NCBI GenBank assembly: GCA_003168255.1
Contig: PMSU01000184.1
Coordinates: forward strand, 167-59,868
From: Actinomycetota bacterium
GTDB lineage: Bacteria > Actinomycetota > Actinomycetes > Streptosporangiales > Streptosporangiaceae
Direction: 5' to 3'
Length of the DNA stretch: 59,702 nucleotides
Position numbers and translations under genes: made by a program. How positions within the stretch are numbered: position 1 is the first letter of the stretch; each line of letters starts with the position of its first letter. Below the pieces are notes generated by a model. It had not been told where the DNA came from, made no database searches, and saw nothing but the letters and a program-made list of their open reading frames with translations. Of the stretch, positions 8,623-17,079 are shown piece after piece.

Positions 8623-10613
8623 GTGGCTCTGCCTTTCTGCACTGCATCCGGATTCTTCTGTACCGCGCTCGCCGCAGCGGGATCCACCCCGGCACTGATG
8701 GCCTGCCGCGCGGACAGTGGCCTGGCGGGATGCCGCGGGATCCGCGCGGTCACGGTCAAGCCCAGCGTAACGAGCCTGCGCCGTGGTCTCTTCACGATCA
8801 GTACATACTCACCGTTTCCGAGCCTGCTGAGCGACTGCGCGGCCACGACCGGCCTGCGGACCAGCCCGAACGGACCGAGCTGGCTCAGCTGGCCGGCTGA
8901 CTGGTCGGCTTGCGACGCCGCGCCCCCGTTCCCCGACGACGGCTTCGGCCCGGCCGCCGCGGCGGCCTTCATCCGGACCTGCGAGTCCGCCGCGGCCGCG
9001 AGGTCGCCGCCACCGGCGGGTGCGAGCTTCTCGCCGGTGAAGCCGGCGAACCGCTCGGCCACCGCGGCGTCGGTGAGCCGGTGCAGGACAAGCACGTTGA
9101 CCTGGTCGGCCAGCGCCTGCGCCCGGCCGGTCGCGGTGGTCGTCAGCAGGGCCGGCAGCCCAGCGCTTGCGCCGCGCGTGACGAGCTCAGCCAGCGCGGC
9201 GGGAGCCAGGGCACCGCACTGATCGAACCAGACGAGACCGTCGCCTGGCACGCCGATCCTGCGTAGCTCGGCGCAGACCGCCAGCGCGTCGTGCGCCACC
9301 AGGCTGGCCATCGTGGTCGCGGCCCGGCCGTGCGCGGACGCCTCGACCGAGAACAGCACGACGGCCCGTTCCCGTACCACCCGTCCGAGATCCACCCGGG
9401 TGCCCGGCGCCGGGGTGAGCCACCGGCCAAGCGCGGATGCGCGCAGCTCGTTCAGCTGCTCGGCCAGGGTCGCCGTGATGCGCGGGTCGGCCTCCAGCAG
9501 GCTGGCGGACACCTTCACCCGCTCGCCGAGGGCCTGGCGCCGGGGGTGGTAACTGGGCACGTGGTCCATCCGTGCCCGTAGCGCCGCCGGGCTCAGCAGG
9601 TGAATGATCTCGTCGAGCATGGCGGTGCGACGATCACCCGGAGCGGCGTCAGCGACCGCGAACAGGTCGGTGAGGTACGCGGCGCAACTGCGCCGGTACT
9701 GGTCGGCGGTGCCTTCCCAGTCGACCATGCCCATGACGAGCGAGGTCCGCCTGGCTGGCTCACCGCCGCGCAGCGGGTCGTAGTACCAGGGACCGGCAGC
9801 GGGGAACACGTGCAGCGGCGTTCTGGTGGCCGCGCACACCGCGCTGAACGACTCCGCCAGCCCGGTGCCGCCGTCCAGGTCGACGGCGATCACCGGCTTG
9901 CGGCGTCGTATCGCCGCATGCACCAACTGGAAACTCGTGGTGGTGGTGCCAGAACCCGGCGAGCCGGCGCAGAGCACGCCGCCCTCCGCCTCCGCCCAGG
10001 ACACCGCCGCCCGCCAGCCGGAGGCGGCATCGAGCCCGAGGCAGGCACCGTCTCGGGTGACCACTCCGCCCGAGGAAATGAACCGCGTCAGGTACACCCG
10101 ACGGCACAAGGTCAGCAGGCCGGGGCGATAGCCGGGGAGCTTCCACTCGTCGGTGTGCAGCCAGCGGAGCCAGGCCGCGATGGCGGCCTCGGCCGACGCG
10201 ACGACCAGGGCCAGCGGAAGCTGCCGTGGCAGCCAGTGACCGATGCCGGCATATGCCGCGGTCAGGTGCACGAGCCGACCGGGATGATGGTCGATCCCGC
10301 CGATGTAAACAGCGATCTTGCCGGGCCCGTCGGCGAAGCCCGCAGCGGCCGAGCCCAGTCCCGCGGCGAGTGCCCAGACAGCGCCGACGCAGGCGGGTAG
10401 CGCTAGCCACTGCGGTCGCCACCTGCTCAGCTTCGTGGTGAAGTAGAAAGCGACGGCGAGAATAAGCGTCAGCTGAGCGAAGAGCAGGTGCACGAGCACG
10501 GCAAGCACCGCGCAGGCAGCAATGAACTCACCGCGGCGGGGGGTATCCCCGGGGATGAGGTATCGGCCAGGACGCGGCACGCGTTCGGCCGCGGTAACGG
10601 TATCGGCAGGCAT
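8619..10613 (-). CDS. VirD4/TraG-like membrane protein with altered Walker motifs
   Basis: This is a 664-residue protein. It has three to four N-terminal transmembrane segments (about 30-58, 68-93, 132-148), then a soluble domain like the TraG/VirD4 coupling proteins. The P-loop position reads CAGSPGSGTTTTS (215-227) with Thr223 in place of lysine. The Walker B position reads LVWFDQCGAL (460-469), where active relatives have DEFGAL, so the catalytic Glu is Gln. The motifs GASAGLPALLTTTATGRA and VNVLVLHRLTDAAVAERF follow in the family order. It starts 6 bases after the GntR gene and overlaps the 848-residue gene by 4 bases, so one transcript is likely. Loss of ATP hydrolysis is inferred from the motifs. 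Confidence 0.7.
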   Translation of the reverse strand: MPADTVTAAERVPRPGRYLIPGDTPRRGEFIAACAVLAVLVHLLFAQLTLILAVAFYFTTKLSRWRPQWLALPACVGAVWALAAGLGSAAAGFADGPGKIAVYIGGIDHHPGRLVHLTAAYAGIGHWLPRQLPLALVVASAEAAIAAWLRWLHTDEWKLPGYRPGLLTLCRRVYLTRFISSGGVVTRDGACLGLDAASGWRAAVSWAEAEGGVLCAGSPGSGTTTTSFQLVHAAIRRRKPVIAVDLDGGTGLAESFSAVCAATRTPLHVFPAAGPWYYDPLRGGEPARRTSLVMGMVDWEGTADQYRRSCAAYLTDLFAVADAAPGDRRTAMLDEIIHLLSPAALRARMDHVPSYHPRRQALGERVKVSASLLEADPRITATLAEQLNELRASALGRWLTPAPGTRVDLGRVVRERAVVLFSVEASAHGRAATTMASLVAHDALAVCAELRRIGVPGDGLVWFDQCGALAPAALAELVTRGASAGLPALLTTTATGRAQALADQVNVLVLHRLTDAAVAERFAGFTGEKLAPAGGGDLAAAADSQVRMKAAAAAGPKPSSGNGGAASQADQSAGQLSQLGPFGLVRRPVVAAQSLSRLGNGEYVLIVKRPRRRLVTLGLTVTARIPRHPARPLSARQAISAGVDPAAASAVQKNPDAVQKGRAT

Positions 10614-10619
10614 ACGGAC

Positions 10620-11675
10620 TCAAGGTTCCCAGTCCCCTGCGGTGTGTGTCCAGATGCCGTCGTCTTCGTCCGCCGGACCGGTTACCCGAGGGGCTTGCGG
10701 GGACTCGACCACTACACGGAACATGTCCGGGCGCAGCACCGCGGTAGCAAGCGCCATCGGGCGGCCAACGGATGGCTCGTCGAATCTGACCGTCACGTTG
10801 ACCGCGGGCTGGCCAGCGGCCAGCCGCAGGCTTCGCGCGACCGACGGGGCCGGCGGCTGCAGCTCGACGTACAGCCCGGCCGGGCGCGCGGCCCACTGCG
10901 GCGCGCCCGCGGGCTCCGGGTACGCCCCAGGCTCCGGATACGCCCCGCGCTCCCGATACGCCCCGCGCTCCGGATACGCCCCGCGCTCCGGATACGCCCC
11001 GCGCTCCGGATACGCCCCAGGCTCCGGATACGCCCCAGGCTCCGGGTACGCCGCAGGCTGCGAGCGTCCAACAGGCTGCGAGCGTGCAACGGGCGAGCGC
11101 AGGACCTGCGGTGGTTTCAGCACGTCCGCGAACACGGGCGGATCCTCGGAAAGGAAGGAATGCCGCTCGGGCAGGTAGGTCGCGGAGAAGGCGGCCGGAT
11201 CGCCGCCAGCGATCCACAGGCAGCGGATGACGCACACCGGGTCGCCCGGCGACAGCCCGAGTGCCCCGCCGATGTCCTCGGGCACCCGCCGCAGCGACAC
11301 GTGCCTGGAGGCACACTCGATCACCGTGCCCATCGGGTCGATCGAGGCACGCAGATCCGACAGGCTTTCGAGCTTGATCAGGTAGTCGGCCGGGCTGGCC
11401 CGGTAGACCTGGCCGTCCGGCAGGCGGCGGAGCAGGTGCCGGGCGGCCAACTCCTCGATCGCGGCATCCATCTCGGCCGGGCTCACGCCGTACCGGCGGG
11501 CGAGCGCGCTGCGCCGGGGCAGCCGCCAGCCGGGTTCGTGGTGGATGAGGGCAGAGGCTACCCGGTCGGCGAGCACCTGGGCGGCCGGCCGGTCTTCGCC
11601 GGGCCCGCGCGCGGCGCTACCCGGGCCGCTACGCGCAGCCACCCGGCCGTCGTCTCCCCACGGGTGGCCGATCAT
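10620..11675 (-). CDS. GntR-family transcriptional regulator with repeat-interrupted effector domain
   Basis: This is a 351-residue protein. A winged helix of GntR type spans residues 33-93 (helix-turn-helix around RRSALARRYGVSPAEMDAAI). A UTRA-like ligand domain starts near 107 (LSPGDPVCVIRCLWIAGGDP). It is split by a 48-residue hexapeptide repeat (GAYPEP/GAYPER, 208-255) and resumes at about 290 (VRFDEPSVGRPMALATAVL). Its ATG overlaps the pstA stop by 4 bases, and its own stop is 6 bases before the next gene, so it sits inside the pst-to-ATPase transcript. The regulated genes and ligand are unknown. Location suggests control of this operon. Confidence 0.78.
   Translation of the reverse strand: MIGHPWGDDGRVAARSGPGSAARGPGEDRPAAQVLADRVASALIHHEPGWRLPRRSALARRYGVSPAEMDAAIEELAARHLLRRLPDGQVYRASPADYLIKLESLSDLRASIDPMGTVIECASRHVSLRRVPEDIGGALGLSPGDPVCVIRCLWIAGGDPAAFSATYLPERHSFLSEDPPVFADVLKPPQVLRSPVARSQPVGRSQPAAYPEPGAYPEPGAYPERGAYPERGAYPERGAYRERGAYPEPGAYPEPAGAPQWAARPAGLYVELQPPAPSVARSLRLAAGQPAVNVTVRFDEPSVGRPMALATAVLRPDMFRVVVESPQAPRVTGPADEDDGIWTHTAGDWEP
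10911..11054 (-). repeat. 18-bp minisatellite encoding GAYPEP/GAYPER
   Basis: Eight 18-base units (plus-strand unit ggatacgccccgcgctcc and variants) are arranged head to tail inside the GntR gene. Each unit adds six residues without shifting frame. The central units are almost identical, which suggests recent expansion by slippage or unequal exchange. Confidence 0.9.
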
Positions 11676-12607
11676 TCCGTATTACGCCGGGAGACCGCGA
11701 TGATCACCCGGCCCAGGATGATGATGATGAGCACCAGGACCAACAGCAGCAGGGCCGCGTCGTAGGCCAGGTACTGCTGTGCCGGGTAGGGCGACGCATA
11801 GTAGGTGAAGACCGGATAGGTGAGGAAGGCGACGGGTGAGTTGGTGAGGTGCGTGGTCGGATCGAAGAAGGACCAGCCCGCGGTGTAGAGCAGCGGTGCC
11901 GTCTCGCTGATCGAGATCGCGATCGCGATGAGCAGGCCGGTGACGATCCCCGGCACGGCGGACTTCAGCACGATCCTGCGCAGTGTCCAGGAGACCGGCA
12001 GGCCGAGGGCCTCGGCGCCCTCCCGGTAGGAGCTAGGCACCTGGGACAGCGACGTTTCCGTCGCCTTGGTGAGGTACGGGATGGTGATCACCGATAGCAC
12101 GAGCACGACGGGCAGCAGGCCGAAGCCCCAGTGCAAGCCGACCACCAGCGTGATGAAGCCGACAAGGCCCATCACGATCGAGGGGATGCCGGCCAGCACC
12201 TCGTAGCCGCCGCGCAGGATTCCCCGGTGCCTGCCGGTGGCGAACTCGGCGAGGTACAGGCCAGTCAGCAGGCTGATGGTGCCACCGATGACCAGCACTC
12301 CCACGGTGATGTAGAGCGTGCCGAAGATGGCGTTCTTCAGGCCGCCTCCGGTGCCCGTGGTGTCCGTGGTGAGCACGCTCCACTGCCAGTGCGGCACGGC
12401 TCTGACGATGATGCCGCCCGCCAGCCACACCAACGGCGCGATTATCACGGCCAGGGCGGCGAAGCAGCCGCCCCAGAAGATGGCGTTCCAGATCTTCCTG
12501 CGGACCGGCACGGCCGGCCAGCCGGCCGTGCCATGCCGGGGCGGCTTCAGCGATCCCGGCGGCGTGGCCGATGACGATGCCGCGCCCATGCTGCCTATGC
12601 TGCTCAT
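11672..12607 (-). CDS. pstA: Phosphate ABC transporter permease PstA
   Basis: This 311-residue inner-membrane permease has six hydrophobic segments. The conserved cytoplasmic coupling loop EGAEALGLPVSWTLRRIVL is the binding-protein-dependent transport (EAA) motif that contacts PstB. The N-terminal 35 residues are a cytoplasmic Pro/Gly-rich tail before the first helix (FWGGCFAALAVIIAPLVWLA). The gene follows pstC by 3 bases and overlaps the GntR gene by 4 bases. With PstC it forms the channel for inorganic phosphate. Confidence 0.96.
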   Translation of the reverse strand: MSSIGSMGAASSSATPPGSLKPPRHGTAGWPAVPVRRKIWNAIFWGGCFAALAVIIAPLVWLAGGIIVRAVPHWQWSVLTTDTTGTGGGLKNAIFGTLYITVGVLVIGGTISLLTGLYLAEFATGRHRGILRGGYEVLAGIPSIVMGLVGFITLVVGLHWGFGLLPVVLVLSVITIPYLTKATETSLSQVPSSYREGAEALGLPVSWTLRRIVLKSAVPGIVTGLLIAIAISISETAPLLYTAGWSFFDPTTHLTNSPVAFLTYPVFTYYASPYPAQQYLAYDAALLLLVLVLIIIILGRVIIAVSRRNTE

Positions 12608-12610
12608 CGC

Positions 12611-13666
12611 CTACAGTCCCCTCCCCACCGGCAGCGCGATGCCCGACACCCGCCGGATCATCAGCCTGGCGACCACATTGGTCGCGAGGGTGATAATCAG
12701 CAGCAGCAAGGCGAGCTCCGCGTAGGTGCGCACGCCGAGCTGGTCAGTGATCACGGAGTCGAGGTTCTGCACGATGTTGGCCGCGATCGTGCTCATGGCT
12801 CCGTAAAGATTCGTCGTCACCTGGCCGAGGGCGACGCCGCAGACCATGGCAACGGCGATCGTCTCGCCTAGCGCCCTGGCAAGGCCAAGCACGATCGCGC
12901 CTATCAGGCCAGCTCCCACCCAGGGCAGCGTGACCTTGCGGGCGGTCTGGGCGTCGGACATGCCGAGCGCGACCGCGCCTTCCCTGGGCAGCACCGGAAC
13001 CGTCCGGATCAGATCACGCGAGGTTGAGGCGATGATGGGGATCACCATCACCGCCAGCACCAGGCCGGAGACGAGTAGCCCCTCGCCGTGCCCGACATCG
13101 CCCTGGAAGAACGAGAACGGGATGATCTTTACGATGGCGGGGGCGATGTAACGGGCGATGAACGGCCCGAAAGTCAGCACTCCCCACAGGCCGATCACGA
13201 CGCTCGGGATTCCGGCCAGCAGTTCCAGGAAGCCCCCGAGAATGCTGGCCAGCCACCGGGGCAGCCGCTCGACAATGACCAGGGCCGCGCCGATCGACAC
13301 CGGCACGGCGATGATCAGGGCGATCAGCGAGGTCTGGAGCGTCCCGACGATCTGGGGCAACGCCCCGTAGTGCTGTCCCGAGAGGTATCTGATGCCGTGC
13401 GAGCTGACCGAGCTGCCGTACTGCGCACCGGTATTCCACACGCTCTTGGTGAAGAACCCCCAGCCGTTGATCTGGATCGCGGGCCATGCCTTGACAATCA
13501 GGACCAGGAGGATGAGGGCCAGCATCAGGGTGGGGATCAGCGAGCCGCCGAAGCCGAGCCAGCGGATGAAGTAGCCGCCGCGCAGCCAGCGCCGGAACGG
13601 GGCATCCGCCGGAAGGGGAGGCGGCTGCGCCGCCCCCCCTTCCGGTACCGCGGGGAGAGATGCCAT
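12611..13666 (-). CDS. pstC: Phosphate ABC transporter permease PstC
   Basis: This is a 351-residue permease. Six or more membrane segments start at SLIPTLMLALILLVLIVKAW. The coupling loop REGAVALGMSDAQTARKVTL is the EAA motif. An open frame extends upstream into pstS, but the ATG at 13666 (MASLPAVPEGG) is chosen because it lies 2 bases after the pstS stop and gives the normal family length. It is the partner of PstA in the high-affinity phosphate channel. Confidence 0.95.
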   Translation of the reverse strand: MASLPAVPEGGAAQPPPLPADAPFRRWLRGGYFIRWLGFGGSLIPTLMLALILLVLIVKAWPAIQINGWGFFTKSVWNTGAQYGSSVSSHGIRYLSGQHYGALPQIVGTLQTSLIALIIAVPVSIGAALVIVERLPRWLASILGGFLELLAGIPSVVIGLWGVLTFGPFIARYIAPAIVKIIPFSFFQGDVGHGEGLLVSGLVLAVMVIPIIASTSRDLIRTVPVLPREGAVALGMSDAQTARKVTLPWVGAGLIGAIVLGLARALGETIAVAMVCGVALGQVTTNLYGAMSTIAANIVQNLDSVITDQLGVRTYAELALLLLIITLATNVVARLMIRRVSGIALPVGRGL

Positions 13667-13668
13667 GC

Positions 13669-14763
13669 CTAGCTGATCTTGGCGATCAGGGTCTTGGCAA
13701 TGGCCAGGACGTTCCCCGGCAGCGGCACAAAGTTCACCGGGGTCAGGTACTTCGAGGTGTTGCCCGTGGTGATTCCCCAGGTGAGGAACGCCTTCACCGC
13801 GGATGCCTCGGCCGCGCTCGGCTGCGTCGTCTTCACGATCGCGTACTCGTAGTTGATGATCGGGTAACCAGCCGTGCCGTTGACGAGGGACTGGCTCCCC
13901 GATGCCGGGGTCTTGCTGGAGAACGTCGCCAGCGCAGCGGTGATTGTCGCGTCGGTGGCCTGCTCGAACTGCCCGCTCTTGTTGGCCAGCGACGCCGTGC
14001 CGAGTCCGGCGGCCTGTACCTGCGTCGCGTAGCTGACGCCGATGTAGGCGATGCAGCCCTTGATAGCCCCGCAGCCCTTGACCATGGCACCGCTGCCGGT
14101 CTCTGCCTGGGCGCCGGGCAGCGACGGCCAGCTCACGGTGGTCCCCACGTTGCTCGCCGTCCACAGGCTCGGTGCCTGGGCGTTCAGGTAGGAGGTGAAC
14201 AGGAACGTGCTGCCCGAGCTATCGGCCCGGTGCAGGGTGACGATCTTGGTGCTGGGCAGGGACACCCCCGCGTTGAGCGCCGCGATCGCCGGGTCGTTCC
14301 AGGTCGTGATCTTGCCGGTGTAGATCTTGGCCAGCACCGTGCCGTTGAGATTGAGCGGCTTCTTGATCCCCGGGAGGTTGTAGTTGACATTCATCGCGGC
14401 AACCGTCAGCGGGATGTTAAGCAGCCCCGGGTACTGGGTGGTGTCGGCGGACGAAAGGTAGGCGTCGGACCCGCCGATGTTCACCGTGCCGGCGGCGGCG
14501 TCGGCGATACCGGTACCCGAGCCGGTACCCGAGGTGGTGATGAGCGCCTTGGGGTTGAGCGCGCCGTACGCCACCTGCCACGCGCTGACGAGCGGGAGCA
14601 GCAGCGTGCTGCCTGTCTCGCTGATCGTGTTGCTCCCGGACGACGAGGACGCCGTCGGCGAGGAAGACGGCGACGTTGGAGAGCCTGAACTACAGGCCGC
14701 CAGGATGGCTGCCAGCGGTATGAGGACGGCCGCGGCGAGCGGCCGGCGGATTCGTCTGATCAC
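13669..14763 (-). CDS. pstS: Phosphate-binding lipoprotein PstS
   Basis: This is a 364-residue extracytoplasmic phosphate-binding protein. The signal peptide has a lipobox, ILAACSSGS, with the modified cysteine near residue 24, followed by a Ser-rich linker. The mature part shows PstS features: ETGSTLLLPLVSAW near the start, GTGSGTGIADAAAGTVNIGG with the phosphate-contact Ser/Thr/Asp cluster, and HRADSSGSTFLFTSYL. It delivers phosphate to PstCA. Intergenic DNA of 125 bases separates it from pstB upstream. Confidence 0.96.
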   Translation of the reverse strand: MIRRIRRPLAAAVLIPLAAILAACSSGSPTSPSSSPTASSSSGSNTISETGSTLLLPLVSAWQVAYGALNPKALITTSGTGSGTGIADAAAGTVNIGGSDAYLSSADTTQYPGLLNIPLTVAAMNVNYNLPGIKKPLNLNGTVLAKIYTGKITTWNDPAIAALNAGVSLPSTKIVTLHRADSSGSTFLFTSYLNAQAPSLWTASNVGTTVSWPSLPGAQAETGSGAMVKGCGAIKGCIAYIGVSYATQVQAAGLGTASLANKSGQFEQATDATITAALATFSSKTPASGSQSLVNGTAGYPIINYEYAIVKTTQPSAAEASAVKAFLTWGITTGNTSKYLTPVNFVPLPGNVLAIAKTLIAKIS

Positions 14764-14888
14764 GGAGGATTGCTCCTTTGGGTCTACGCACGCTCGATGG
14801 TGCGCTCTGATTTAGGCATGCCGCGGACAAAAGCGTGCGGCTCTTGGCCCCCGGCGCCTGACGGATCACGCACCGGAGGAGTCCCTGG

Positions 14889-15737
14889 TCAGCCGAAGCG
14901 ACCAGTAACGTAGTGCGCCGTCTCTTCCTCGGCCGGGTTCTCGAAGATCTGCTTGGTCTCGCCGTGCTCGACGAGCCGGCCCTTGTTGAGGAAGACGGTC
15001 CGGTCCGAGACCCGGCGGGCCTGGGCCAGGTTGTGGGTGACGATCACGACGGTCAGCCGCGGGACCAGGGTGCGGATGAGCGCCTCGATCGACTCCGTGG
15101 CGACCGGGTCAAGCGAGGACGTGGGCTCGTCGAGAAGCAGCACGTCGGGTTCGATGGCCAGGGCCCTGGCCAGGCAGAGCAACTGCTGCTGGCCGCCGGA
15201 GAGGCGGAACGGCGAATCCTTGAGCCGGGTGGCCACCGCGTCCCATAGCCCCACCTCGGTCAGCCGCTTCTCGGCGACCGATTTCAGCTGGGCACGGCTT
15301 GCCATCCGGTGCGCCCGCACCCCGGCCACGACGTTGTCCATGATCGACATGGGGAACGGGTTGGGCCGCTGGAACAGCATCCCGACCTTGCGGCGCAGTG
15401 ACATCGCGTCCACGCCCGGATGCCAGATGCTGTGCCCGTCCATCAGCACGTCGCCGGAGTGCCGGTAGCCGGTCACCTTGTCGTTCATCCGGTTGAGCGT
15501 GCGCAGCAGCGTGGTCTTGCCCGAGCCCGTCGGCCCGAGCAGAGCCGTCACCATGCCCCTCTGAACGTCGAGCGATATGTCGCTCAGGATGGTCGCCTTG
15601 CCGAAGCCAAGCGTCAGCCCGACCGCGCTGATGACAGGTGCGACGCCAGCGCTCCCCGCCTGAGCCTGTACAGCCTGTACCGCCCGCTGGGGCACCGAAC
15701 CCGCAGGATCGGCCTGAATCGACACCGTGCGCCTCAC
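14889..15737 (-). CDS. pstB: Phosphate ABC transporter ATPase PstB
   Basis: This is a 282-residue ABC ATPase. Walker A is GPTGSGKTT, the Q-loop region is LFQRPNPFPMSIMDNV (characteristic of PstB), the signature is LSGGQQQ, Walker B is VLLLDEPTSSLDP and the H-loop is VIVTHNL. About 30 Ala/Gln-rich residues precede the domain. It stands first, upstream of pstS, rather than last as in the common pstSCAB order. The arrangement B-S-C-A is unusual but all four parts of the importer are present and co-oriented. Confidence 0.94.
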   Translation of the reverse strand: MRRTVSIQADPAGSVPQRAVQAVQAQAGSAGVAPVISAVGLTLGFGKATILSDISLDVQRGMVTALLGPTGSGKTTLLRTLNRMNDKVTGYRHSGDVLMDGHSIWHPGVDAMSLRRKVGMLFQRPNPFPMSIMDNVVAGVRAHRMASRAQLKSVAEKRLTEVGLWDAVATRLKDSPFRLSGGQQQLLCLARALAIEPDVLLLDEPTSSLDPVATESIEALIRTLVPRLTVVIVTHNLAQARRVSDRTVFLNKGRLVEHGETKQIFENPAEEETAHYVTGRFG

Positions 15738-15879
15738 TCAGGTGTTCGCCGTGATGTGCAGGCCGGGCGGGAAGTCCCCGTTTCGACCCACCTCATTCAT
15801 AGACAGCACAGGTGTCGCGCAGCTGAACCCTTTGGAGAGCGCCAGGCGAAGACTAGATGAAGCGCAGGGAAACGAAGAC

Positions 15880-15918
15880 GCGACGACGGCGCCAGCACAA
15901 GGCCAGCGCCGTCGTCGC
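15880..15918 (-). terminator. Stem-loop terminator after the sulfurtransferase operon
   Basis: A perfect 13-bp inverted repeat (gcgacgacggcgc at 15880-15892 and its complement at 15906-15918) has a 13-base loop. It lies 22 bases past the stop of the last gene of the leftward sulfur operon. On the minus strand a T-rich stretch (TCTTCGTTTCCC) follows the stem, fitting an intrinsic terminator that insulates pstB. Confidence 0.75.
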
Positions 15919-15940
15919 GTTCGGGTAAATCAGCGGTCGC

Positions 15941-16243
15941 TCAGAGAGCTACCTCCACCGCGGTGAGGTGGCCGACGTCGGCGGTCACCGAACGATCCTC
16001 GGTTACCCCGCCGGGGGCCAGCACGCGCACCGTCCACGTTCCGGGGGCGGCGAAGAACCGGAACCCGCCGTCCTCGCCGAGCGGCACCTCGGCCACGAAA
16101 TCGCCGCCGGAGTTGAGCAGCCGCGCGTACCCCGGCGCCACCGCGGCCCCGTCGCGCGTGACGTGGCCCTGCACCACTGCCTGGTTGCCCACGTCAGCGG
16201 GGGTGCTCACGCCCCCGGCCGGGGCGCCGCAGCCGTCGGTCAC
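15941..16243 (-). CDS. DUF1416 protein (SseC-like)
   Basis: This is a 100-residue protein starting at GTG 16243 (VTDGCGAPAGGVSTP), chosen because the start overlaps the rhodanese stop by 4 bases (GTGA). The family hallmark CGAP occurs near the N-terminus, followed by a beta-sandwich with GHVTRDGAAVAPGYARLL and GTWTVRVLAPGG. Orthologues (sseC of mycobacteria) nearly always follow the rhodanese gene and are linked to sulfur metabolism. The biochemical role is not established. Confidence 0.88.
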   Translation of the reverse strand: MTDGCGAPAGGVSTPADVGNQAVVQGHVTRDGAAVAPGYARLLNSGGDFVAEVPLGEDGGFRFFAAPGTWTVRVLAPGGVTEDRSVTADVGHLTAVEVAL

Positions 16244-17079
16244 TTGCCCGCGCCAAGCTCGATCGGCACGCCGACAAGGGAACCGTACTCGGTCCACGAG
16301 CCGTCATAGTTCTTCACGTTGGCTTCGCCGAGCAGCTCGTGCAGGACAAACCAGGTGTGCGCGGAGCGCTCGCCGATCCGGCAGTAGGCGATGGTGTCGG
16401 TGCTGAAGTCGAGCCCCGCGCCGCCGTAGAGCGTGCGCAGTTCCTCGTCGGAGCGGAAGCTGCCGTCGTCGTTGGCCGACTTCGCCCAGGGGACGTTCAG
16501 CGCACCCGGGATGTGGCCCGGACGCTGGGCGGACTCCTGCGGCAGGTGCGCCGGCGCGAGCAGCTTGCCGCTGAACTCGTCGGGTGAGCGCACGTCCACC
16601 AGGTTCTTGTTGCCGATCGCCGCCTCGACCTCGTCCCGCTTCGCGCGGATCGAGGTGTCCACGTCGGACGCCTTGTACGAGGTGGCGGACCGCTGCGGGA
16701 CCTCGGTGACGAGCTCGCGGGAGTCGAGCTCCCACTTCTTCCTGCCGCCGTCGAGCAGCTTCACGCTGCTGTGGCCGTACAGCCTGAAGTACCAGTACGC
16801 GTATGCGGCGAACCAGTTGTTGTTCCCGCCGTAGAGCACGACCGTGTCGTCGTTGCCGACGCCTCGCTCGGACAGCAGCGCCTCGAAGCCTGACTTGTCC
16901 ACGAAGTCACGGCGAACCGGGTCCTGTAGATCCTTCTTCCAGTCCATCTTGATCGCGTTGCGGATATGCCCCTTGTCGTACGCCGATACGTCCTCGTCGA
17001 CCTCGACTAGCACCACGCTGGGGTCACTTTGATGGGCCTCTACCCATTCGGCATCCACAAGCACGTCGGAACGGCTCAT
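16240..17079 (-). CDS. sseA: Thiosulfate sulfurtransferase (two-domain rhodanese)
   Basis: This is a 279-residue tandem rhodanese. The N-terminal inactive domain starts at MSRSDVLVDAEWVEAHQ. The C-terminal catalytic domain carries the active-site loop YCRIGERSAHTWFVL, with the cysteine that takes up sulfane sulfur. It transfers sulfur from thiosulfate to an acceptor in the cytoplasm. It sits between DUF4395 and DUF1416 genes with 4-base overlaps on both sides. The gene order parallels the mycobacterial cysA2-sseC2 locus. Confidence 0.94.
   Translation of the reverse strand: MSRSDVLVDAEWVEAHQSDPSVVLVEVDEDVSAYDKGHIRNAIKMDWKKDLQDPVRRDFVDKSGFEALLSERGVGNDDTVVLYGGNNNWFAAYAYWYFRLYGHSSVKLLDGGRKKWELDSRELVTEVPQRSATSYKASDVDTSIRAKRDEVEAAIGNKNLVDVRSPDEFSGKLLAPAHLPQESAQRPGHIPGALNVPWAKSANDDGSFRSDEELRTLYGGAGLDFSTDTIAYCRIGERSAHTWFVLHELLGEANVKNYDGSWTEYGSLVGVPIELGAGK

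Noticed and set aside
8220..9222. Plus-strand ORFs of 226 and 331 codons over the repeat region
   Set aside because: Shadows of the octapeptide repeat and the VirD4-like gene; Arg/Ala/Gly composition only.
15738..15879. Possible PhoP (PHO) boxes upstream of pstB
   Set aside because: Only one loose GTTCA-type match was seen and no spaced direct repeats, so it was not called.
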